64,000 bases of DNA from Beroe forskalii (GCA_011033025.1 WFMF01000005.1:930001-994000); one strand, 5' to 3'. Numbered from the stretch's first letter, positions 46,301 through 57,042 are shown. Notes: generated by a model from the letters alone, not told the origin. Numbers and translations are program-made.

Positions 46301-49300
46301 CGACGACTCGACTCGACGACTCGACTCGATGACTCGACTCGACGACTCGACGACTCGACTCGACGACTCGACGACTCGACTCGACTCGACTCGACTCGAC
46401 GACTCGACGACTCGACTCGACGACTCGACTCGACGACTCGACGAGTCGAGTCGAGTCGTCGAGTCGTCGAGTCGTTGAGTCGAGTCGTCGAGTCGAGTCG
46501 AGTCGTCGAGTCAAGTCAAGTCATGAAGTCCAGTCATTGAGTCAAGTCATTGACTACCTCCGCTGTCAGATAACATTTCTATCTACATTATATTTATTAT
46601 TTTCTCATTCCTAATGAGCTAATGGAATTGGAAATTTGGAAGGACGTGTTGCGTAAAATAAGTGCTCGCAGTGGAGGGTAGGGTAACACTAACAGTTACA
46701 TACAGTCGTTTAGGTCTATTCTGTTGCAAAGCTAAGTTTTTCCAAAATAACATATGTTATTCCCATTGAGTGACATGAACTCAGGTGAACTCAAATGAAC
46801 TCAGGTGAACTCCAGTTCAACGCAGTTCAACGCAGTTCAACGCAGTTCAACGCAGTTCAACGTAGTTCAACGCAGTTCAATGAATTCAGGTGAACTCCAG
46901 TTCAACGCAGTTCATATGAATGAACTAGTTCATTCATATGAATTCATATGCATCTCAGTTCACTAAATTTTGGTGAACTAGTTCATCCGTGTTTAATGAA
47001 TTCATATGAATTCATATGAAGTTCATATGAACTTGGTGGAGTTCATATGAAGTTCATATGAATTCATGTGAAGTTCATATGAAGTTCATTCATATAAAAA
47101 TTTATTGAACTGGTAAACGCATTCATATGAACTCATATGAATTCATATGAATTCATATGAAGTGCGCGGCGACTTCATATGAACTGCAGTTCACCCAGTA
47201 TATAGCCTGAGTGTATGGGAAGATGGATGTAGCGTGAGTGCATGGGTAGATGAGTGTAGCGTGATCAGCGTATGGGTAGATGAGTGTAGCGTGAGTGTAT
47301 GGGTAGATGTGTGTAGCGTGAGTGTATGGGTAGATGAGTGTAGCGTGAGTGTATGGGTAGATGAGTGTAGCGTGAGTGTACGGGTAGATGAGTGTAGCGT
47401 GATCAGTGCATGGGTAGATGAGTGTAGCGTGAGTGTATGGGAAGATGGATGTAGCGTGAGTGTATGGGTAGAAGGATGTAGCGTGATCAGTGTATGGATA
47501 GATGGATAAAGCGTGAGTGAAAGCAACGCAAATCGGTAATTCTCTTTATTATCTGAGTACTGAGCGAAAGAAAATTAAAAGAGTGGTAAGAAAATTAAAT
47601 TTCAGCACAACATGGGCAAAATACGCAATATTATTCGATTCATACTGTATCACGAGTCGATTCACACGCATGACCCAATAATGGGTTATGTGATCTGTTC
47701 CATATCATGTAGGATATCCGAACCCTGTTAGTGCCGCTGAAATACCTGAAGTTCTAAGCCTGAATAAGCTCTCAGATCACATTTCATCCTGTCAGTAACG
47801 AGCACTTAAGTTCTGCCTATGGTTACCTCGAGGTTCCTCCCCCATCACCTCCCGTAACTGCCTGCCCTTCACCTCCGATGACGTACTGACCATCAACCCG
47901 CGCCTTCACCCGTCTTCAAACTTCTATGGGTAAGACGAAGTTGAGCATTGATGACGCTTCCTTCCACTAGTTCAGGAAGAACCAGAACGGAACAGTGCAG
48001 TGCTCTTCCGCTGTTTGAAGAAGGAGAAGTGATCTACAGCCTCCTTCACCCTGACAGCAAACCGTGCTTGCGATAAATCTATAAATTTTCTGATTACATC
48101 CGACCTACACAAGTCTACAGTTACACACCGACACTACACACGGGAGTACAATGTACATTGTCCCCTAGTGAGCAGGATTGTCCCCTGTCGTTCTACATGC
48201 ACAGCAGCATATCATACTGGTCCTGTCATTTGCTTCATCCCACCCCAATAGGCCATACTATGTCGATCAGTTTATCAAATGCTCAGCATCATCACCACTT
48301 CACCCTCATTAACATTTGGAGCTAGTCACGTGTGATATTTCAATAAACACGGCCTTCCGCCTTTGTTGTAAACTATATTTGAAAATTCCTTGAAATAACG
48401 GTCAAGTACACCCTACTTCGATCTGGCAAATATCGGTCAAGTACACCCTACTTCGATCTATATCTCGCGGAACTGCAGCAGAATCTTGTGCGCGCGGATA
48501 TAAGCGCGCGCGTAGAATCCGCGGATGGTCACGCCATACCGCGCCTTCCATACAAGTATGGCCGATACAAATCGTCAACGCTCCAGGGGTTCCCGGGGTC
48601 CAATTTCAAAAAACCGGATATCCTCGGTCTTGTCTCACCGAGATCTATCGCTCAGGGGTTGAGCACCAAAAATTTAATTTTTTTGGTGCACCCTACCAGG
48701 GGTAGAGTAACCTCCTACATATTCACAGGGAGGGATGTGGGGATGTGGACAGCAGCACGGAACTCTGGGATGAAGAAGATCAGGGAATTAGGGAGTAGAG
48801 GGAGTAGTGCTAGATTCCCCCTCACCAGGGGTAGAGTAACCTCCTACATATTCACAGGGAGGGATGTGGGGATGTGGACAGCAGCACGGAACTCTGGGAT
48901 GAAGAAGACCAGGGAATTAGGGAGTGGAGGGAGTAGTGCTAGATTCCCCCTCACCAGGGGTAGAGTAACCTCCTACATATTCACAGGGAGGGATGTGGGG
49001 ATGTGGACAGCAGCACGGAGCTCTGGGATGAAGAAGACCAGGGAATTAGGGAGTAGAGGGAGTGGTGCTAGATTCCCCCTCACCAGGGGTAGAGTAACCT
49101 CCTACATATTCACAGGGAGGGATGTGGGGATGTGGACAGCAGTACGGAACTCTGGGATGAAGAAGACCAGGATCACTGCTCCACATGTTCCTCCAAACTA
49201 CATGACCAGTACACCAGTACTCTACGAGTCAAGATACGGGACCAGCAGCATGCTATGTCAGAACTCAAGGTAAGTCAAAACTGTAAACAAACAGCGAGTA

Positions 49301-52300
49301 ATTGAATTTGAGAAGTTATCAATCTTAGAAGCTTTGAAGGGATTTTGAATAACAATAGTCTCTGTGAACTGTCATATTGATCGATGTCGAATGGCAGTTA
49401 GAATAACAGTTCATTCGACTCATTTAAGTTGGTCAAAGTTTCATAAAAGATTTATTCAACCGAACAGGCGAACACATAAATCACGGTAATTTAGTAATTT
49501 GCTGAATTATCTACGATATCATCAACTGTGAAATTATACGCTTCCTCACACAAAACAGGTCCGATGACGTCGTTATCACAGTTTAGCATGGTAAACTGTG
49601 ACACTGAATACTGCTCAGTAGTTAAGTTTACGAGACAGCTCCCTCTCATAATGCCTCTAACAATCAGTCCTTAAATAGATGCATTTTATAAGTTCTCTAG
49701 GTATATACATGTTATAGCTGGCGCTGGTCACGCCACCACAGCGGCAATGTTTCATTAATCAAGCGCCAGAGACTCATAACACACTGCAAATGCTCTTGCT
49801 TTCTTGCGTGGTATCTGATTTTATACGCACCTAACTGTATATGATTACAGCTTTACCCGGCATTGAACTTTAACTTCAATCACAGATTTATACGGAAGTA
49901 TAAATTATTGTTTTACACTGTTTTCGCACATTTTATCGATGATACGTAAACAAATTTCTTCATTGTGAACATCCCATTTGATAGATGAAATGATAGATCA
50001 GACTTACAGCTTTGACTATATGCTTACATCTCCTGATGATTCTTCGAGCATGTCGTCCGTGTTTTTCTGCTGCAGCTCTTGTCTTGATCAAAGTTCATCA
50101 TGGAGGTTTTTGCCCTGGTTTCTATCCGCTAAATTTCATGTTTCACGTTACAATTTAGCTCAAATTACATTCAGTCTCGTTTTTCAATGCTAATTTTACC
50201 GTTTTTCAGTCCTCCTTAATGGCCTCTATCCTTACAATGACGTCATCAACTCCAAATCTAACCTTGATAATGACGTCAATAACAACCCATTCTAACACCC
50301 AACCAGTGGGAATGGCAGGGAATCGAACCCGGGATCATTCGATCACGAGCCGGACTAAATACCATTACACCAACTAACCCCTGACCCTCCCCGCAGAAAA
50401 CAGTGAACAGTTTGGAAGCTGACAAGCTGAAGGAGGTGGAATTGCGGAGACAGCTGAGAGAGAGCGAGGTGGTGGCCCAGGAACAGAGAGTAGGCTCGTG
50501 AGATACTAGGGTCCAGGACTGGAGGCTCTCGTTTAGGAGGAAAACTAGGTTTATCAAAAACGCAGCTAGTTCAGGAAAACGAGGGTATGTTCAGGGAGGA
50601 AAACGAGGGTAGGTTCAGTGAGGAAAACGAGGGCAGGTTGAGCGAGGAAAACGAGGGTAGGTTCAACGAGGAAAACGAGGGTAGGTTTGGCGAGGATATT
50701 TTCAATTTAACAAGGGTGTGTCTTTAATGTGTCTGTAATTATATAACACTATGATAACTGATAAGCAGAAATGAGGCTTTAATTGCCTCCTCAGCCAGGG
50801 GCCAGGGAGGGGTCATTGGAAACTTTCATACAACCAAAAAAAGTTTTATCTTTTGAATATTCTAATATTCTATCGGCTATTATAAAAATAGAGCAAAGAT
50901 TTCTTTAAATATGAGTTCATCACTCTTCAGATCAAAAGATACAGCTCCATTTAAAAGATGAAGAGATACGGATGCTAACGAAAGACTTGAACCGCTTGTC
51001 TGATAGGTATCAATTATATAGTTCAATTTAATTGGCAAATTATTGTCAGATCATGGGGAAAATTAGGGTAAAACGAGCGGAAAATGGTTGGAGATAAAGG
51101 AAGAGAGAAAACGCATAAATCATAGCACTCTCCGATCAACAAACCCTCGATTTTGAACAGAAATTGGATGGAATAAATTAAATTGCAAGAAATTTAAATC
51201 GAAAGTGAAGCTCAATAACCTTGGAAATTTCAGAGTTTCGGACTATAACGAGGTTGAAGCTCACAACACAGACTTACAGTCAGAACTATTCGCTAGGGAC
51301 AGGTAACTTGGGCATATCTTAGAGAACCTCCGACGTTTTTCCAGTTAAACAGAATAACTCGTCCTAGTTCCTGGCAAATTTATTGAATGTGAGAAAAATG
51401 AGCGTTTTTTCTTTGTTTGCTCTTTTCTTGATCGTTTGTTTGTTCATATTTTGTTTGTTTGTTTGTTTGTTCATTTGTGTGACACCTCACAGGGAGGTGA
51501 TGTCTCTGAAGCACAGTGAGGAACGACTGAGGGCGACCTACCTGGAGCTGATCAAGAAGAATACCCACCTTGAGGACACCCTACTCCAACAGGTACACTG
51601 ATTTCTGTTAGTTCAGCCAACAGGTACACCCTACTCCAACAGGTACACTCCAACCTCCAAAGCTCTCATTTCATGATAGCATTTCTTGACATGTCATCAA
51701 TTCACCACTCTAAACCCTGATAATGACGCCATCAATACATCACTCTAAACCCTGATAATGACGTCATCAACTCCCCACTCTAAACTCCCCACTCCCCAGG
51801 ACGGAAGGCACGAAGATGAAAAGCGGAAGTTTGAAGGCTCGATCGTGCAGCTGACCAACAAACTCATTACTCAGAGAAAGAAATGCGAGGACATGGAGCA
51901 AGCCAATGCCAGGGCAGTCAGGGATTGCAGGTCTGTAACATGGAGTAGGTCTCGTGAACTGGAAAATTGGCGAGCTTAGTTGAATCCGCGTGAATTCGCC
52001 AGTAACGAATACATGCTTTATTCGCTCGAGACTTCCTTGCAATGGGCTGCTCCTCATTTCACCCTCCTACAGTTTCCTGTACGCTCGGCTAAGTGACCGG
52101 GTGGCTGCATAGGCTTGAGATATCTAGGTATTTTTCACCCTTAGCTTTGTGGGAATGGTAGGGAATCGAACCCGGGATCTTTCGATCACGAGCCAGGCTG
52201 CATACCATTACACCAACTGACGTACACTTCCCCGACCAGACTGGCAGTCCGGTTACTACAGTGTTCCAGCCCGGGGTCTAACGAACACGCTGTCAAGTTC

Positions 52301-55300
52301 AATCAGCCCAACAAACTTTCCTTCCTCTTCGGAGACGAGAAAAACCGACCAATAAGCAGCAACGAAGCTAATGGTGAGCATCGTGATCAGAAATTTCTTA
52401 TGGAGTTCCAATTGATATATCAGTTTGAGAAGTTTTGAGCAAGTTTGAGAACAACATTGACGAATTGATGATACCCCTTACGTTTGAGTCAAATCCAGGC
52501 ATGGATCCAGCCGAGAATTTTTGGGGGCGTGCAAATTTATAAAGCTCACTCGGCGCCGCTCAGTTTTGAAGGATAATAAGGCCCTTTTTGATAATCAGGG
52601 GTCTGGGGCGGCAGCCCCCAGAGGTCTCGAGTACCTATAACGAAATGTCAACTCAATAGTGTTTGGGCATTGTTTTCAACTTAACAGCATTGTTGTTGCT
52701 GTCGTTCAAAATCCCGATAAATTTTATATTAAGAATCAAAGGAGCCATAGGGGTCTGGCGGCGGCAGCCCCCAAAAGTCAAAGGTCTAGACTCTAGAGTA
52801 TAAAGAAATGGCAACTCAATAGTGTTAGGGCATTTTTTTCTACTTAACAGCGCTGTCTAACAAAATCTCAAAAAATATTATACTATGAATCAAAAGAGTA
52901 GCAGGCGTCTGGGGGCAGCAGCCCCCAGAAGCCAGAGGTCTGGAGTATTAAGAAATGGGAAATAGATTGCGTTATGCCTGTATTTGCTACCTACATATTC
53001 GTTGATGTAATACTGCAAAGGCAGTAGAGTTTTTGAATAAATAGGATCGTAATTTACCTAAATCCTGTTTTTTTAGTTTCAACTTCAAGGCTATTGTCAT
53101 GAAAATTATTTCCTGGATGGAGGCCGAAAAATCGTGTGTAGTACACTTTGTACTACACAATCACCCTTGTTCAACTAATGACCTGTTTTAACCCGTGAGC
53201 ACTTTTTTCACTTCTCAAGCCTTAAATTACATTGAGTTCATGTATCCCTTTTGTTAAAGTTTTGGAATTGGACTTTTGGAATTGTACTAATGTAGTATTT
53301 TATAGTAGTGCATGAGTCCTCTGTTTTGTTTCCTTTCCCTTTTGCAAACTATAGAAATATGGTTGACCATATTACTGCTGCTCTGTACTGTAGTATGTAG
53401 ATAAAAATATCATTATCAGAGGTATTGAAATTTTGAATATGCTTTTAGAAGCAATGAATTGCCAAAATGAATGAATGAAATTTTTCCACCAAGTTTATAT
53501 TTTGGCGTCTTGAATTCATCGCAAGCATCAAATTTTCAAAAATCGCACGCCCCCATGAACGCCCCAAGATTCTTGATGGGGGTGCCGGGTGTGCGCACGC
53601 CCCCATGCCTGGTCAAATCCAACATATTGTCCCGTATTATCATATCACTTCCCACAATGCAAATGTCCCCTATGATCACCCCTAAAATCACGCAGAAAGA
53701 TCTAAAGCAGCTCCGGCAAGACAGCCTGGAAGACGAAACTCCCGCTGCAGCTAACGAACAGCCAGCCAATCGCAACACTCCGCCCGTTGCCATGACAACC
53801 ATGTCACGTGACACGTCACGTGATACACCACGTGAAATGACAGCGCCACCGCTAACGAAAGCGAGCTCGACTGGGTGCTTAGAACGTGAGTGAGAAAAGT
53901 CTATATCATTATCAGCCGGAAATATCCGGACAACTTCTTAATTAGTCAGTAGTTCCAGGGGCAGTTTGAAATGCAGTTTGCGAGTCTTTTGTGTGCGCAG
54001 CGTAAGTTTTCGCGGCGTACACTCGCAGTTAGCACAGACATGTTATAACCATGTCTATGTAGGCCGCGCGAACTTCAGCCGCGCGGACAAAAGACGCGCA
54101 CAGAGCAGTTCGAACTTCCCCAGTTATAGTGCCCTGTGGCTGGCTGTGTTTTGTGAAGTGTTCCTGTACGTGTGTTTCTGTGCGTGTGTTTGCCGTTACA
54201 TATGTGTGTTAAATTTAAGTGTTTTGAAGTGTGCTCATGCTAATTGTCCAGTATCTCAAGGCCTCAATATGTTTTGTGTTTGCTTTGAGACCTTTAGAAT
54301 TAGAGGATATACACAGGAGGAATTCCCAGTCAAGTAGCATTTCATGTTCTTAGACTTCTCCTGGTAACCATGAATAATCGGTTTCCAAGGGATCGCTATG
54401 GTCATTCCAAACACGCCATGGTCCATACGGCGCCGCTAATACTTTCACTTCTTCATTCGTAACAGGGATCGTTTCCAGCGTAAAGTATTACTTAACCTGA
54501 CTGTCGAAAGTCTGAACCTATATGATTGCTTAGATTTAAACTTTAGTGCATTTTACTGCTTTATAGGTCTACACCGGCATTATAGACTACGACACAGCTT
54601 AGAAAGGGATCTCCGCCCTAACTCGAGTGGGTATAGAGTATACACTGGACAAGTATACAAACTGCTATGATTGACAGGCAACTCGAGAATAACCCATCGT
54701 GTGCACATGCAATGATCGATGAAGAGATCGATAAAGAATAAAGATGCGCAATCTGTTTTCATTGAATTTCTGTCGAAAGTACAATTATATTTTTTGCGTA
54801 TTTATCGATCGATCCATGTGCACACGAACGGGTAACGGGTGACTAAGAGTGACGTCGTTATCATGAGTTTAAAGTGCTCAATTGACGAGCTCAAAGCACC
54901 CGTTATTCCTGGGGGACTATTTCTTCTTTTAGGCACTGTTTATCACGGGGCTGACAGCAGTAGTTTCAGGGTGGGGCTTGGCGCACTCTTCTATACTTTC
55001 TACTCTTTATCTTTTTTACAAACCCAGACCAATTTATCGAGGATAAGCTCGATGGGTATTTTATAATTAGGCCTTAAGGAATAGGTCATTACAGCATGGG
55101 ATGGAACATTATTGTACTATTGTAGGCAAATATCTGATAGTTTGCTGAATTCTCTGTTTCTCATTAGTGATCTGACCTGATGATACAAAAAATAATGCAT
55201 GTCTTTTTTGCTTTTGAAAGGGCAATCCTATAATATTCATTCTTTTTCCTGCAACCTGCATACTCGCTATTGTTATCATCACTTGTACAATAATAATAGC

Positions 55301-56988
55301 TCTTGTTACTTGGGCTGAAGCTGTCTGTTTTAATAAGCTGGCAAGCGAATGCTGAATTATGGTTTTGTTTTTATTTATCAGACATTTTGAAATATATTGA
55401 TCTCAATTGGAAGTTAATCATTCTGTGCAACATTTTCAGTATTTTTCATCGTGTAACCCATGGGTTCTCAGGTCCCTCGAGTCCAGAGATTGAAGAGCAA
55501 GATTCGGTTTCCGTCCTGAAGGACCTTCTTCAGGGTAAATTATTGGTTATTTCCTAGCTGAACGATAAAACTATAAATTCTTATACATCATGGTAACTGA
55601 TGTATGTATTGATGTATTGACGTATGATGATGTATGCTGATGCATCAACTACACTTTATAGATGTATTCATACTACAAATCACCATCATAAAACATATCA
55701 TGAAGTGTCATGATGGTGAGATTGATGTCATGCCGGCCGGCGGCCAAGCTTTCAATATCATATGGAATTAATTATTGTCATGGCACTGACAATTATTTGT
55801 CAAGACACTGACGATGCAAGTGCCATGACTATATTTAAGCAACATTGAATGGTTAAAAAGATTAATTCGAAAAAAACCTTACCATGTTTGTGGATGGGTG
55901 TTGCGTCTTCTCGGCACGCCAGACAGTGTACAGGAGTATTCTTATCGTGGCAGGGGACACGCTAGCAGAGCTCTAGTGGGATTACTGAAAAATTCAAATC
56001 GTCACAAATACTATAAAATCTAAATTCAATACAATGTGACATGGTTAATCCCGGTAATTGTAAATTAGTTGATTTGCCAAACGCACCATTTAATTTGAAA
56101 ATGCCGGCCGTCGGCCTCGAGTTAGATATAAATACGGCAAAATTTTTTGAGAGACAGTTCGAAATGCAGTTTGTGCGTCTCTTGTTGCGCGTCTTAAGTT
56201 TGCGCGGCGTACAGACATTTTATTCTTGTCAGTACGCCGCGCACACAAAAGACGCGCAAAGTGCAGTTCGAACTGACCCTGTAATAGGATTTGTGAAAGG
56301 CGATCAAGACCATAAGTCCCGAATTCGCCACGCCCCCTGGTAAGAAAGAGACTACACAAGCATTAATTCGCCACACCCCCAGGTAAGAAGGACGCTATCC
56401 ACGTATTAATTCGACATATCCCCAGGTAAGAAGGACGCTATCCACGTATTAATTCTCCATATCCCCAGGTAAAAAGGATGCTATCCACGTGTTAATTCGA
56501 CATATCCCCAGGTAAGAAGGACGCTACTCCTCCCCAGGAAGAAGGACGCTATCCAACAATGGAGCTGGGTAAGAGAGACAAGGAAATTCTCCACTCAAAA
56601 GCTAACCAACAATCTCAAGGTCAATCAAAAACATTGGTGAGAAACACAAACTCCTCTGGTAAAACACAAACTTCTCTGCAAAGTTATCTTTTCTTGTTTT
56701 CGTGTTGAAGTATCATCTAAATTTAGATACAGGGATCGCACTTCGCAATGAAACAGTGCGTTCCTTAACTATGCGTAACACAACTGATAAATATCCCCCA
56801 TATTTTGTACCAATTTAGCAATGAATTTATCCTTCTTCCAGGGTCCTAGTGAACGTATTCAGAACCTAGAATCCCGGGTTTGCTTCCTTAACGACGAGAA
56901 CTTCAACTTGAAGTACCAGTTGGAAATATGTCGTAAGATGCTCGATAAACTGTCCGGAGTTTCGCCCCAAAAAGTTAACGGAATTTAG
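40323..56988 (+). CDS. TJAP1 (Pilt)/BEGAIN-like coiled-coil protein
   Basis: Relatives are tight-junction and synapse-associated coiled-coil adaptors. Twelve exons join in frame to 550 residues: 40323-40735, 49116-49269, 50397-50489, 50939-51006, 51234-51302, 51493-51592, 51800-51930, 52240-52373, 53700-53885, 55472-55534, 56542-56636, 56842-56988. An in-frame TAG directly precedes the ATG. Exon 1 gives a Ser/Pro-rich head; about residues 160-350 are coiled coil (KLHDQYTSTLRVKIRDQQ, KEVELRRQLRESE, LRATYLELIKKNTHLEDTL). The diagnostic stretch is SIVQLTNKL then DCRLAVRLLQC, aligning with human TJAP1 IVELTNKL and DCNLAVQLLKC. The C-terminus has another short coil (RIQNLESRVCFLNDENFNLK). Three acceptors (exons 4, 9, 11) only fit the frame if an AAG lying 4-8 nt inside the canonical CAG is used. 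The usual C-terminal KDSLT motif of vertebrate members was not seen. A 7.4-kb transposon sits in intron 1. Confidence 0.68.
40736..41281 (+). repeat. Duplicated donor and acceptor junctions of intron 1 (left part)
   Basis: The end of exon 1 with its donor (accagttatgg|gtaagtgag) is repeated 42 bp downstream at 40756-40785. Further right, copies of the exon 2 start with its acceptor begin near 41096 (after atttcag) and 41218 (after attcacag). Using the second donor would bring in a stop. Confidence 0.7.
42505..42980. repeat. 27-bp minisatellite, left shoulder of copy B
   Basis: About seventeen units of tacccatacactcacgctac with cactcatc spacers; some units carry a ctgatcacg variant. Period 27. 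Confidence 0.9.
43180..43870. repeat. Central segment of copy B
   Basis: Begins with a hairpin (gcgtccgtttgcgctttaga against its complement ending ggacgc, 43215-43277), then the segment found inverted in copy A. The tggggacaaa word is tandemly expanded at 43455-43505. Confidence 0.75.
44037..44418. repeat. 27-bp minisatellite, right shoulder of copy B, first part
   Basis: Same unit as above in reverse complement (gtgagtgtatgggtagatg), about fourteen copies, interrupted on the right by an inserted element. Confidence 0.88.
44419..44795. mobile_element. Insertion with G/C homopolymer-flanked direct repeats
   Basis: Interrupts the 27-bp array. Two direct copies of tagttttcaaaaggcccc followed by aggggggccttggccc sit near the ends (about 44466-44515 and 44712-44765), with an AT-rich centre. 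The word gcatgg borders both sides. Type unknown. Confidence 0.45.
45365..45672. repeat. Palindrome rich in ccatgg and tggcgcc-type words
   Basis: Arms mirror around about 45546: gaagccacgaggacgccac on the left matches gtggcgtcctcgtggct on the right, and ccagggcagtgccatgg matches ccatggcactgccctgg. Short words inside each arm are themselves self-complementary. Confidence 0.75.
45925..46555. repeat. CGACT/CGAGT minisatellite that reverses orientation
   Basis: Irregular repeats of cgactcgacgactcgac run to about 46443, then switch to the complement (gagtcgtcgagtcgag) until about 46555. Both strands are open for about 140 codons only because the repeat is nearly stop-free. Confidence 0.9.
47208..47520. 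repeat. 27-bp minisatellite, right shoulder of copy B, last part
   Basis: Continuation of the interrupted array, about eleven units, ending at the arm sequence gtgaaagcaacgcaaatcgg. Confidence 0.88.
48695..49115 (+). repeat. 129-bp repeat carrying copies of the exon 2 acceptor
   Basis: Units start gggtagagtaacctcctaca and contain tattcacag followed by the first about 55 nt of exon 2 (gggatgtggggatgtggaca). About three full units precede the copy that continues into the genuine exon at 49116. Only the last one leads into the coding sequence CSTCSSKLHDQY. Confidence 0.8.
49270..50396 (+). other. Intron 2 of the TJAP1-like gene
   Basis: No further exon recognised. It ends with an antisense tRNA-derived repeat almost touching the acceptor. 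Confidence 0.5.
50307..50382 (-). repeat. tRNA-derived SINE or tRNA pseudogene, copy 1
   Basis: On the minus strand the sequence has an A-box-like gttagttggtgtaatggta and a B-box gggttcgattccc at the right spacing for a tRNA-derived promoter. No clean cloverleaf anticodon arm, so a working tRNA is unlikely. It ends about 14 nt from the acceptor of exon 3. Confidence 0.6.
50570..50700 (+). repeat. Short intronic minisatellite, about 30 bp
   Basis: Four to five copies of gaggaaaacgagggtaggtt in intron 3. Confidence 0.75.
52150..52219 (-). repeat. tRNA-derived SINE or tRNA pseudogene, copy 2
   Basis: Same family as 50307-50382: minus-strand cagttggtgtaatggtatgc and ccgggttcgattccct with ggctcgtgatcga in between. 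It ends 20 nt before the acceptor of exon 8. Confidence 0.6.
52374..53699 (+). other. Intron 8 of the TJAP1-like gene, mostly one element
   Basis: A probable non-autonomous element spans 52488-53620: its ends share ccaggcatgg and gggggcgtgc in inverted orientation. Inside, the module ggggtctgg...ggcagcccccaga recurs three times (about 52590, 52750, 52905). Relatives of that module occur near 26395, 29805 and 29930. Confidence 0.5.
53958..54121. mobile_element. MITE with cagttcgaa termini, copy 1
   Basis: The left end ggggcagtttgaaatgcag pairs with cagttcgaacttcccc at the right. The interior has cttttgtgtgcgcagcg against cgcgcggacaaaagacg. A second copy is at 56155-56275. Confidence 0.7.
54692..54833. 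mobile_element. MITE with gtgcacat termini, copy 2
   Basis: The left end acccatcgtgtgcacatg and gatcgat pair with atcgatcgatcc and catgtgcacacgaacgggt. Same family as 7420-7595, with a different interior. Confidence 0.65.
56155..56275. mobile_element. MITE with cagttcgaa termini, copy 2
   Basis: cagttcgaaatgcagtttgt at the left against gtgcagttcgaactg at the right; inner gcgcggcgtac against gtacgccgcgc. In intron 10 of the TJAP1-like gene. Confidence 0.7.
56345..56541 (+). repeat. About 43-bp tandem repeat leading into exon 11
   Basis: Four units with ccccaggtaagaaggacgct and atccacgtattaattc. The genuine exon 11 start (gaagaaggacgctatcca) is itself a diverged unit, so the repeat seems to have grown out of the exon's acceptor. 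Each unit contains an adjoining acceptor-like cag and donor-like gtaag. Confidence 0.75.
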
Positions 56989-57040
56989 TGAAGTTTCGCC
57001 GCAAAAAGTGAACGGAATTTAGCAAAGTTTCGCCCCAAAA
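56959..57040 (+). repeat. 34-bp direct repeat across the stop codon
   Basis: gtttcgccccaaaaag plus aacggaatttag occurs at 56959 and again at 56993, with a partial third at 57027. The first copy holds the stop codon of the TJAP1-like gene and the second lies in its 3' untranslated region. Confidence 0.8.
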
Positions 57041-57042
57041 GC

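Larger units (their letters stand above)
44920..47207. mobile_element. Nested foldback element with 8-bp target duplication
   Basis: Termini ggctatatactgggtgaact and agttcacccagtatatagcc are perfect inverted repeats, and the 8-bp word tgagtgta is duplicated at both ends (44912-44919 and 47208-47215), matching the hAT-size class. Arms of about 290 bp are built of ttcatatgaa palindromes, followed by tandem gttcaacgca units. The interior holds a 300-bp palindrome of ccatgg/gccac words and a CGACT-type array. The 2.3-kb body has no transposase. It was inserted into the minisatellite of copy B. Confidence 0.85.
41282..48694. mobile_element. Long-arm foldback DNA transposon, copy B
   Basis: Same termini as copy A: (ag)ggtgcacc at the left and ggtgcaccct ending at 48694, with about 1.2-kb inverted arms and 27-bp minisatellite shoulders (42505-42975 and 44037-44418, 44795-44915, 47208-47515). 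The flanking word accagg is shared by both sides, but the flanks come from different positions of the host 129-bp repeat, so about 40 bp of host sequence was lost or recombined. The copy carries two further insertions, at 44419-44795 and 44920-47207. No transposase frame. Confidence 0.8.
53886..55471 (+). other. Intron 9 of the TJAP1-like gene
   Basis: Holds two MITE-like elements (53958-54121 and 54692-54833). The remaining sequence shows no exon that fits the frame. Confidence 0.5.

Noticed and set aside
46000-46514. Overlapping ORFs in the CGACT array (DDSTRRLDDSTR-like)
   Set aside because: Low-complexity repeat without stop codons in several frames.
31109-48694. Autonomous transposase within copies A or B
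   Set aside because: Outside the arms and arrays only about 0.5-1 kb of unique DNA remains, and it has no long frame or recognisable catalytic motif.
48488-49273. 261-codon ORF crossing the transposon end and exon 2
   Set aside because: It is in a different frame from the exon 2 frame that joins exons 1 and 3, and it includes transposon arm sequence. The spliced frame is better supported.
50307-52219. Functional tRNA genes
   Set aside because: A- and B-box words are present, but I could not fold a proper anticodon arm, and the two copies differ in acceptor positions; tRNA-derived repeats fit better.
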